A stretch of 7,666 nt of DNA from Cyclobacteriaceae bacterium (GTDB lineage: Bacteria > Bacteroidota > Bacteroidia > Cytophagales > Cyclobacteriaceae): assembly GCA_030637245.1 (NCBI GenBank), contig DAOVVI010000066.1:1-7666 (forward strand), written 5' to 3'. This document shows positions 1 to 6,910 of the stretch, one piece after another. The notes under the pieces are model-generated. The model was not told the origin of the DNA and searched no databases. It saw nothing but the letters and a program-made list of their open reading frames with translations. Numbering within the stretch: position 1 is the stretch's first letter; each line of letters opens with the position of its first letter. The position numbers were made by a program, and so were the translations under genes.

Positions 1-1
1 G

Positions 2-2584
2 GGGATTGAAGTAAAGGTTGATCAGTCTGAGATTAATCAACAGGCATTGATTGTAGTAAAAAAATTCGCTTTGTGGGGTGGATTGATCCTGGTTTTCGCC
101 ATCATGATTTCATTATTGTTTTCGCAATATTTCATTAGCCCATTACTTTCACTCAAAGATTCATTGGTTTCCGTTGCAAAGGGAGTGTTGCCGGATAAAA
201 TAGATAAAAGATATAATGATGAGGTTGGCCAAATGGCTGACACCACAGATGATCTGGTACAGGCTCTAAAACGAACTGCAACTTTTGCGGAAAAGATAGG
301 TAAGGGCGATCTTAAAGCTGATTTTACGCCATCAAGCAAAGGGGATATTCTCGGTAATGCTTTGATTGAAATGCGTAATGGCCTGGTTGAAACTGAACAA
401 CAGGATACCGAACGTAACTGGATCGTCACCGGTGTGGCAGAAATAAGTGAGATATTAAGATCACATGATTCGATCGATGAACTGGGGGATGCTGTCATTG
501 CTTATATCACAGAAAAGATTAATGCTATTCAGGGCGCATTTTATATTTTAAATGATGATGATCCATCTGATCAATTCATTGAAATGAAATCTGCATATGC
601 TTACCATAAGAAAAAATATATGCAGGCCAGGTTTAATTTTGCTGAGGGGTTGGTAGGTCAGGCTGCAGTAGAAAAGGATTACATATTAAGAACTGAAATA
701 CCTGATGACTATGTGACCATCACCTCAGGTATCCTGGGAGATAAAAGACCAACCGGTATTTTGATTACCCCACTTATAACCGAAGAAAAAGTCTATGGCG
801 TAGTGGAATTCGCCGGATTCCACAGGTTTACGGAAAGCCAAATAAAATTTGTCCGGGAAATCAGTTTAATCCTTGCCAGGACAATTTTCAATATTAAGGT
901 GAATGAGCGCACCAGGAATCTTCTAGAGGAATCTCAGGAAATGAGCAATGAGCTCCAAGAGCAGCAAGAAGTTTTAAAGCAAAATGCTGAAGAAATGGCT
1001 GCTACCCAGGAAGAATTAAAAAGAACAAATCAACGACTTGAAGATCAGATTGAGGAAGTAAACAGAACGCAAAACAGAATGCAGCTTTTGCTGGAAAATG
1101 CTTCTGAGGTAATTGCTATCTACGAGAAAGAGGGGACAATTCGATATATAAGTCCATCAGTTGAAAAGATCCTGGGATATTCACAAAATGACCTCATCGG
1201 TATCAATGATAAAATTCACGTAGATCCGGAAGGGGCAGCTAATTTTGAATATATATTTGAGCAAGTGATAGAAAATCCATTCGAATCAGTCACTGTTCAG
1301 TATGAGTACATTAAAAAAGATGGTGAAACCATCTGGCTGGAGGCAACGGCAACTAACCTGCTTTCTGATCCTGCAATTCAGGGAATTATCTTGAATAGCC
1401 GGGATATTACAGAAAGAAGACGTGCAGAGCGGGAAGAACGAATGAAATCTAAAATGCAGGCGTTATCTGAAAATTCACCAGACTTAATCACAAGATTTAC
1501 GCAGGAAGGTGAAGTATTCTATATAAATCCAATGATTGAGAATTATACCGGGCATAAACCAGGCAATATTCTCAATAAGAGGCTTGACGAAATAGATATT
1601 GAAGACGTCATAAAGCAGAAATGGATTGAGCTTTTGAAACAGGTTGAATCTGAAAATGACAAAGCTAAGATGGAAATGGATTTCCCATCAATTTTTGGCG
1701 ATCGGGTAATGCAAGTAAACGCGATTCCGGAATTTGATGAGGAAAATACTTTAGAATCCGTATTGATGGTTTCTCACGACATTACAGAACGAAAACAAAT
1801 TGAGCTTGAAATTCAATCCAAAAGCAAAAAGATTACCGAAAGTATAAATTATGCAAAAAGGATCCAGGGAGCTATCCTGCCAAATAATGCAGTAATTCGA
1901 CAGATCCTGCCAGATTCTTTTATTCTTTATAAAGCCAAAGATGTAGTTAGTGGTGATTTCCCATGGTTTATCAATGTTGGCGACATGATGTATTTTGCAG
2001 CAGTTGACTGCACTGGGCATGGTGTACCTGGGGCATTAATCTCACTAATTGGTTATTTCTTGTTAAATGATATTGTGAAAGGAAGAAAAATAAGTGATCC
2101 CGGGAAGATATTAGATCTGCTTGACAGAGGTGTTACTAAGACCTTACGACAGGATACGGATGATTCCAAAACGAAAGACGGTATGGATATAGCCCTGTGT
2201 AAAATTGATCTTAACAATAACCAGGTCTCCTACGCTGGCGCCCACAGGTCATTATATTTCATGAATGGCGATGAACTGGAAGAAATTAAAGGCAATAAAT
2301 TCCCAATTGGAGGAGGCATTTATAAAAACCAAACCAAATTTACTAGTACTACCATTGATGTGAAAAAAGGTGATTCTATCTTCTTCTGTTCTGATGGATT
2401 CCCGGATCAATTTGGCGGTCCGGACAATAGAAAGTATGGCCCAAGGCGTTTGCGTGAAACCATTGTGAAGTATCATAAACATTCCATGAGTGAAATTTAT
2501 CAGAAAATTGATGAAGAATGGACTGAATGGAAGGGCAATCAGAAACAGACAGATGATGTCTTGTTGATTGGAGTGCGGTTTTGA
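2..2584 (+). CDS. SiaA-like membrane sensor phosphatase: HAMP-HAMP-GAF-PAS-PAS-SpoIIE/PP2C (5' partial)
   Basis: The reading frame is open from base 2 to the TGA at 2582-2584, so the gene starts before the window. The TTG at 47 is an internal codon, with 15 further in-frame codons to its left. Numbering from that TTG: membrane helix about 7-29; HAMP about 30-80 (Pro32, DEVG 58-61); second HAMP-like unit about 81-122 (GDILG from 99); GAF about 130-283; coiled coil about 286-345; PAS 347-458 and PAS 470-585, each ending in a DITER motif; SpoIIE-type PP2C phosphatase about 600-845. The phosphatase keeps the acidic metal ligands Asp637 (SGD), Asp654 (VDCTGHG), Asp783 (SDG) and Asp836/837 (TDD), so it should be active. 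A periplasmic sensor and first helix probably lie upstream. SiaB and SiaC follow directly, so the likely role is dephosphorylating SiaC after a signal. Pseudomonas SiaA has HAMP and PP2C but not this GAF/PAS array. Domain calls are firm; the substrate is inferred from context. Confidence 0.93.
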   Translation, partial: GIEVKVDQSEINQQALIVVKKFALWGGLILVFAIMISLLFSQYFISPLLSLKDSLVSVAKGVLPDKIDKRYNDEVGQMADTTDDLVQALKRTATFAEKIGKGDLKADFTPSSKGDILGNALIEMRNGLVETEQQDTERNWIVTGVAEISEILRSHDSIDELGDAVIAYITEKINAIQGAFYILNDDDPSDQFIEMKSAYAYHKKKYMQARFNFAEGLVGQAAVEKDYILRTEIPDDYVTITSGILGDKRPTGILITPLITEEKVYGVVEFAGFHRFTESQIKFVREISLILARTIFNIKVNERTRNLLEESQEMSNELQEQQEVLKQNAEEMAATQEELKRTNQRLEDQIEEVNRTQNRMQLLLENASEVIAIYEKEGTIRYISPSVEKILGYSQNDLIGINDKIHVDPEGAANFEYIFEQVIENPFESVTVQYEYIKKDGETIWLEATATNLLSDPAIQGIILNSRDITERRRAEREERMKSKMQALSENSPDLITRFTQEGEVFYINPMIENYTGHKPGNILNKRLDEIDIEDVIKQKWIELLKQVESENDKAKMEMDFPSIFGDRVMQVNAIPEFDEENTLESVLMVSHDITERKQIELEIQSKSKKITESINYAKRIQGAILPNNAVIRQILPDSFILYKAKDVVSGDFPWFINVGDMMYFAAVDCTGHGVPGALISLIGYFLLNDIVKGRKISDPGKILDLLDRGVTKTLRQDTDDSKTKDGMDIALCKIDLNNNQVSYAGAHRSLYFMNGDELEEIKGNKFPIGGGIYKNQTKFTSTTIDVKKGDSIFFCSDGFPDQFGGPDNRKYGPRRLRETIVKYHKHSMSEIYQKIDEEWTEWKGNQKQTDDVLLIGVRF

Positions 2585-2608
2585 TAAAAATAATAATGTA
2601 TAATTGTT

Positions 2609-2616
2609 TAGTTTTG
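2609..2616 (+). promoter_or_regulatory. Candidate Bacteroidota -7 element upstream of siaB
   Basis: TAGTTTTG matches the TAnnTTTG -7 consensus of Bacteroidota housekeeping promoters and lies in the 99-base AT-rich gap between the sensor gene and siaB. The nearest upstream TTTG (2580-2583, overlapping the end of the sensor gene) is 25 bases away, longer than the roughly 20 expected. If real, it would let siaB-siaC be expressed independently of the sensor. In such AT-rich DNA a chance match is quite possible. Confidence 0.25.
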
Positions 2617-2683
2617 AATTAATATTTTAAATCAACATAATACATAATATCGAAAAGGGTATAAAAAATAATTAAAAAGTACG

Positions 2684-3229
2684 ATGAAGTATATTTATGA
2701 CATGCATCAAATGATGCTCAAGAACAACGTTATTCTGGTTTACGAAGGGGAATTTACCCAGGAAATCACTAAATCTGTTTTGGCCATGGCCGAAAGGAAT
2801 ATGGATTCGATTGGTGAAGAATCCGGAATAAAAAGAAAAGTGTTTAACGTAATGGTAGAATGTCTTCAGAATATTGTAAAACATGGTGATGATTATATTT
2901 CTGGTGAAATAAAAATCAACACCGCAATCTTTATGATAGGAAAACACAAAGATTCTTATATTATTACTTCCGGCAATCCCATCAAGAATGAGCAAATCGA
3001 TGCTTTAAAGAGTAAACTTGATGAAATCAACAGCCTTGACAAGGATGGATTAAAAACCCTCTACAAAGACATCATCAAGGGCGAAGTTGGCCTTACTAAC
3101 AAGGGTGGTGCGGGACTGGGATTTGTAGATATGGCAAGAAAATCAGGCCAAAAACTGGAATATGGATTTGAATCAATTGGTAATGGTCATTCATTCTTCG
3201 CATTAAAAACTACTGTACCCAGAGGATAA
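2684..3229 (+). CDS. siaB: SiaB family protein kinase (GHKL-like)
   Basis: A 181-residue soluble protein with no membrane segment. It is recognised as a SiaB-type (DUF6272) kinase from its overall pattern and from the SiaC gene 30 bases downstream. An N-box-like helix at 57-68 carries Glu59, Asn63 and His67 (ECLQNIVKHG). A degenerate G1-like segment SGNPI lies at 96-100, and a glycine-rich G2-like motif GGAGLG at 141-146. These resemble the ATP-binding fold of anti-sigma-factor kinases such as SpoIIAB and RsbW. The normal acidic residue of the G1 box is not evident. In Pseudomonas, SiaB phosphorylates SiaC on a threonine, and the same role is inferred here. An in-frame stop at 2669-2671 makes ATG 2684 the earliest ATG; Met7 (2702) is an alternative. 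There is no clear Shine-Dalgarno motif, only A-rich sequence, as is common in Bacteroidota. Confidence 0.88.
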   Translation: MKYIYDMHQMMLKNNVILVYEGEFTQEITKSVLAMAERNMDSIGEESGIKRKVFNVMVECLQNIVKHGDDYISGEIKINTAIFMIGKHKDSYIITSGNPIKNEQIDALKSKLDEINSLDKDGLKTLYKDIIKGEVGLTNKGGAGLGFVDMARKSGQKLEYGFESIGNGHSFFALKTTVPRG

Positions 3230-3259
3230 TTAAATATTAAACTGAAAAGACGTATAGAA

Positions 3260-3622
3260 ATGGAAATAATTAATTTAGAAGGAGCAGAGGATACTCCAAA
3301 AATAATATTGGATAAGACCAACAAGATTTTTGAGATCTCAGGAAGATCGTTACCTGAAGATTCTGCTGAGTTTTATCAGCCTGTTTTAGAATGGCTTGCA
3401 GAATATGCAAAAGATTCACTTCCTGAAACCACTTTTGATTTTAAACTCGAATACTTTAATACGGCTTCATCAAAATTAATTCTGGATGTATTGACTGCAT
3501 TGGAAGATATTGAAAATGTCATTGTGCACTGGTATTTTTACGAAGATGATGAAGATATGGAAGAAGCCGGAGAGGAGTTTTCAGAACTGGTAGATGTTGA
3601 GTTTGAATTAAAACCTTATTAG
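3260..3622 (+). CDS. siaC: SiaC family regulatory phosphoprotein (DUF1987)
   Basis: A 120-residue acidic protein of typical length for the SiaC/DUF1987 family. The family core LEYFNTASSK lies at 63-72. Its Thr68 (codon 3461-3463) aligns by motif and by number with the threonine phosphorylated in Pseudomonas aeruginosa SiaC. The protein starts with the usual short strand, has a helix around 35-52, and ends in an acidic stretch at about 95-112 (EDDEDMEE and after). SiaC works like an anti-sigma-factor antagonist: SiaB phosphorylates it, a PP2C phosphatase restores it, and the free form binds a target. That target is SiaD in Pseudomonas, but no diguanylate cyclase is encoded in this window. The gene follows siaB by 30 bases and is probably cotranscribed; both lie in the same frame, separated by the siaB stop. 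A hairpin with a T-run follows the gene. Confidence 0.9.
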   Translation: MEIINLEGAEDTPKIILDKTNKIFEISGRSLPEDSAEFYQPVLEWLAEYAKDSLPETTFDFKLEYFNTASSKLILDVLTALEDIENVIVHWYFYEDDEDMEEAGEEFSELVDVEFELKPY

Positions 3623-3639
3623 TTGCCCTTTCGATAATC

Positions 3640-3711
3640 AAAGCACCTAATTTATTCAACCAATTTTTTTATTTACTTAAAACCTATAATTGGGTTTTAA
3701 AGGTGTTTTTT
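3640..3711 (+). terminator. Probable intrinsic terminator after siaC (nested hairpins)
   Basis: An inner hairpin pairs TTAAAACC (3677-3684) perfectly with GGTTTTAA (3693-3700) around an 8-base loop. An outer stem pairs AAAGCACCT (3640-3648) with AGGTGTTTT (3701-3709), 9 pairs with one G-T wobble, and runs into a T-run at 3706-3711. The right arms abut, so the two helices could stack. The position 17 bases after the siaC stop and before the next gene fits a terminator. The stems are AT-rich, so efficiency is uncertain; partial readthrough into the transporter gene is possible. Confidence 0.6.
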
Positions 3712-3736
3712 GTATAGGAAATCTGAAGATTGAAAA

Positions 3737-6700
3737 ATGAGTGAAGAAATTCTAAAAGCTTTAACCCAGCTTTTTGCAATCATTACAAAACAGGATGGAG
3801 GCGTTACTGAAACGGAAAGAAATTTCGTTATCAGTATCTTCAAAGAAGACCTCGATCAGGACTCTATTAAAGAGTACCTTGCATTGTATGATGATTTTGT
3901 TGGCTATGGAAAAGAAGTAGAAATTACGAAGAAAAAGAAGCTGACTTCGGTAAGAGATTCTGTAAAAACACTTGCCATATGTCGAAAGATCAACAAAACA
4001 CTCACTCAAAAACAGAAAATAGTTGTATTGATAAAATTGTTCGAGCTGGTTGGTTCAGATCGTAATTTTACATCACAACGGATGGAAATCATCAATACGG
4101 TTTCCGAAGTTTTTAACATTTCCACTGAAGAATATAAGTTAATCGAAGGATTCATTTTGCATACTGATAAAGATGTGCTTGATGAAGAAGACCTTCTATT
4201 TGCACGAAAGAAATCTAATAAAAGCTTAAAAAAGGCCAGAGAAATAAATGTTTCCATCTCTGGTGAATTACTTTTCCTTAAGCTCAAAAGTGTGGATATG
4301 TATTTTGTCCGCTATCTGGGTGTGGAAGAAATCCTCTTAAATGGCTTTGCGATTAAACCCGGATTAACTAATCAGTTTTCTCATGGAAGTACGATAAAAA
4401 CGCCAAAAGGGGATGCTCTTTATTATAGCGACCTCATCAGGCATTTTCTTTCTGAGGCAGAAACGGTCAATCTTTCATTCATTGCAAAAGATCTGGAGAA
4501 AAAATTCCCAAATGGAGCTATTGGCCTTAGAGATATAAATATTTCAGAAGGGCCCGGAAAGCTCATCGGAATAATGGGTGCGAGTGGCGCCGGGAAAACC
4601 ACATTACTTAATGTACTTTCCGGAATTGACAAACCTACTTCCGGTAGTTTAAATATCAATGGAGTTAATCTATTTTCCAACGATACCGAAAAGATAAAGG
4701 GGGTAATTGGCTATATATCCCAGGATGATCTACTGATTGAGGAACTTACTGTCTATCAAAATCTCTATTACAATGCGAAACTTTGCTTCGCTGATTTAAG
4801 CGAAGAGGAGTTGAATAATAGAGTAATGGCTACACTTTCCACGCTTGGTCTGGATCAAAGAAAAGATTTGAGGGTTGGAACTGCATTAGACAAAACCATC
4901 AGTGGCGGTCAGAGAAAGAGGTTGAATATTGCGCTGGAGCTTATTAGGGAACCTGCGGTGATGTTTGTGGATGAACCTACATCAGGGCTTTCGTCAAGGG
5001 ACTCGGAAAATGTAATTGACCTTCTTAAAGAACTTACACTTAAGGGGGAATTAATTTTTGTGGTAATTCACCAACCATCATCGGATATCTATAAGATGTT
5101 TGATAAAATGATGATCATGGATACGGGTGGATATCCGGTGTATTATGGGCCTCCTGTAGAGGCCGTTACTTATTTCAAATCTGCCAGCAACCAGGTAGGC
5201 GCAGAGAAAGGTCAGTGTCAGACGTGCGGCAACGTAAACCCTGAACAGATTTTCAATATCATCGAAGCCAAGGTTGTAGATGAATATGGCGAGTTTACAA
5301 ATAAAAGAAAGGTGACTCCAGTCCAGTGGAAAGCGCTTTACGATACGAATTTTGAGCCGGAAAATATAGAAGAAATAAATGAGCTGCCCCCAAGGTCCTT
5401 AAAAATACCTTCAAAGATCAAACAGTCGATCATTTTTGCAAAAAGGGATCTGCTGTCCAAATTGAGCAACAAGCAATATATGTTAATAAACTTGCTTGAA
5501 GCGCCTTTATTGGCATTTATACTTGCCTTTCTGATTAGGTATAAAAGCGGCCCGGAAGGACAGGAATATATTTTCAGGTTTAATGAAAATATACCGGTTT
5601 ACATTATGATGGCAATCATCATAGCATTGTTCATGGGATTGACGGTGAGCGCTGAAGAAATCATTAAAGACAGGAAAATATTAAAGCGCGAGTCGTTCCT
5701 CAACCTTAGTTGGAATAGTTATCTGCTATCAAAAGTTTTTATACTCTTTGCTCTTTCAGCCATTCAGACCATCATTTTTACGTTAATTGGAAACCTTATT
5801 CTGGAAATTCATGGAATGACGCTTACCTACTGGCTGGTACTTTTTTCAATTTCCTGTACCGCCAACGTAATTGGTTTGAATATTTCTTCAGCATTCAACT
5901 CTGCTGTTACTGTTTATATCCTAATCCCGCTTTTGATTATACCACAAATGGTGCTAAGCGGTTTACTCTTCAATTTTGACAAACTGAATGAGATTGTAAG
6001 TACGAAAGGAAAAGTACCCATAGTTGCTGATCTTATGGCCTCAAGATGGGGTTACGAGGGAATTGCAGTCAGACAATTCATAACTAATGAATATGAATCA
6101 AAATTTTATGAATTTGAAAAAGATGAGTTGCAGGCAGATTTTAAATCGTCCTATTGGGTGAAGGAATTGAAAAGCCGGATCAACTATGCCATTGACAATA
6201 TAAATACCAATGACAAAGAAAGGCTGGATAAAGTGAATCGATATCTGGCATTGGTAAAATTAGAACTTATTGAAGATGCCGGGGAAAATGTAGTTCAGGA
6301 CATTGACTTGAATGTTGCCCTGGATCCCGACCGGTTCAATGCTCAAATTGGTCAGGAGATTATTAAATACCTGGATCATCTGTTTAAAAAATACCTTGAT
6401 CAATACAATCTGGCAGTTCAAAAAAAGGAAAAACTCATCTATGGTTATGAGAATACTTTCAAATATGATTTGAGTGACATGAAAGATAATTATTATAATG
6501 AAAGTCTTGCAGATTTGGTGCGAAACCTTACAGTTAAAAACAGGGTGATTGAATTTAAAGGAAGACTTTTGCAAATAGTAGATCCGGTATTTAATGAGCC
6601 AAAAAACCCAAAACATTTATTGGATTACAGGACACATTTCTTTGCCCCAAAAAAGCACCTTTTTGGTAGTTATTTTGATACTTATTGGTTTAATTTCACA

Positions 6701-6817
6701 GTAATATGGGCAATGACCTTGCTATTATATATAGCTTTATATTTTGAGTGGCTAAAAAAAATTATTGGCTCATTTGAGGATATAGGGAAAAAATTTAAAA
6801 AAAAGGATTCCAATTAA
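3737..6817 (+). CDS. ABCG-type ABC transporter with TerB-like and FHA-like N-terminal regions
   Basis: A 1026-residue half-transporter in ATPase-then-membrane order. Residues about 1-150 look TerB-like (DGGVTETE near 20-27, with a weaker second copy around VGSDRN). Residues about 170-245 are beta-rich with an LLNG / IKPG / HGS / YYSDL pattern resembling an FHA-like fold. The nucleotide-binding domain has Walker A GASGAGKTT 281-289, Q-loop Gln329, signature ISGGQRKR from 388, Walker B ending Asp412-Glu413 and H-loop His445. The D-loop reads SGLSS, with Ser419 where ABCG proteins usually have Asp. A CQTC pair at 494-497 may bind metal. Predicted membrane segments are about 583-602, 618-636, 661-690, 697-720, 725-746 and 985-1004, with a charged loop of about 240 residues before the last. 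ABCG topology would put that loop outside the cytoplasmic membrane. An in-frame TGA at 3731-3733 fixes ATG 3737 as the earliest start. Substrate is unknown. The gap and terminator after siaC suggest a separate transcript. Confidence 0.9.
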   Translation: MSEEILKALTQLFAIITKQDGGVTETERNFVISIFKEDLDQDSIKEYLALYDDFVGYGKEVEITKKKKLTSVRDSVKTLAICRKINKTLTQKQKIVVLIKLFELVGSDRNFTSQRMEIINTVSEVFNISTEEYKLIEGFILHTDKDVLDEEDLLFARKKSNKSLKKAREINVSISGELLFLKLKSVDMYFVRYLGVEEILLNGFAIKPGLTNQFSHGSTIKTPKGDALYYSDLIRHFLSEAETVNLSFIAKDLEKKFPNGAIGLRDINISEGPGKLIGIMGASGAGKTTLLNVLSGIDKPTSGSLNINGVNLFSNDTEKIKGVIGYISQDDLLIEELTVYQNLYYNAKLCFADLSEEELNNRVMATLSTLGLDQRKDLRVGTALDKTISGGQRKRLNIALELIREPAVMFVDEPTSGLSSRDSENVIDLLKELTLKGELIFVVIHQPSSDIYKMFDKMMIMDTGGYPVYYGPPVEAVTYFKSASNQVGAEKGQCQTCGNVNPEQIFNIIEAKVVDEYGEFTNKRKVTPVQWKALYDTNFEPENIEEINELPPRSLKIPSKIKQSIIFAKRDLLSKLSNKQYMLINLLEAPLLAFILAFLIRYKSGPEGQEYIFRFNENIPVYIMMAIIIALFMGLTVSAEEIIKDRKILKRESFLNLSWNSYLLSKVFILFALSAIQTIIFTLIGNLILEIHGMTLTYWLVLFSISCTANVIGLNISSAFNSAVTVYILIPLLIIPQMVLSGLLFNFDKLNEIVSTKGKVPIVADLMASRWGYEGIAVRQFITNEYESKFYEFEKDELQADFKSSYWVKELKSRINYAIDNINTNDKERLDKVNRYLALVKLELIEDAGENVVQDIDLNVALDPDRFNAQIGQEIIKYLDHLFKKYLDQYNLAVQKKEKLIYGYENTFKYDLSDMKDNYYNESLADLVRNLTVKNRVIEFKGRLLQIVDPVFNEPKNPKHLLDYRTHFFAPKKHLFGSYFDTYWFNFTVIWAMTLLLYIALYFEWLKKIIGSFEDIGKKFKKKDSN

Positions 6818-6867
6818 ATAATAGGTGTAAGAAAGATCATATAATTACTTGATTTTCAGTTTTTATA

Positions 6868-6890
6868 TACTTTTGATATTTATATTTTTG
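6868..6890 (+). promoter_or_regulatory. Two candidate -7 elements upstream of the lipoprotein gene
   Basis: TACTTTTG (6868-6875) and TATTTTTG (6883-6890) both match the Bacteroidota TAnnTTTG consensus and lie 20-43 bases before the lipoprotein ATG. A TTG at 6849-6851 is 16 bases before the first element, shorter than the usual spacing, so the -33 part is weak. I see no convincing terminator hairpin for the transporter gene in the 93-base gap, so readthrough from upstream remains possible. Confidence 0.35.
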
Positions 6891-6910
6891 TTTTGATTAA
6901 AAATCATATC

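Noticed and set aside
47..49. TTG as the true start of the sensor gene
   Set aside because: The frame is open to the window edge, and the upstream codons continue the juxtamembrane segment of a larger sensor. A start here would remove the first membrane helix and sensor expected for this architecture.
37..498. 153-residue open frame on the minus strand
   Set aside because: It lies opposite the sensor gene, whose HAMP and GAF coding is clear there. The translation is Ser/Ile-rich, has no recognisable domain and is typical of an antisense shadow.
2596..2645. Possible inverted repeat ATGTAT / ATACAT in the gap before siaB
   Set aside because: Only 6 pairs with mismatches on both sides in very AT-rich DNA; expected by chance.
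6260..6616. 118-residue open frame on the minus strand inside the transporter gene
   Set aside because: Its hydrophobic and Ile-rich translation mirrors the Asn/Lys/Asp-rich codons of the transporter loop. No start signal or family is visible.
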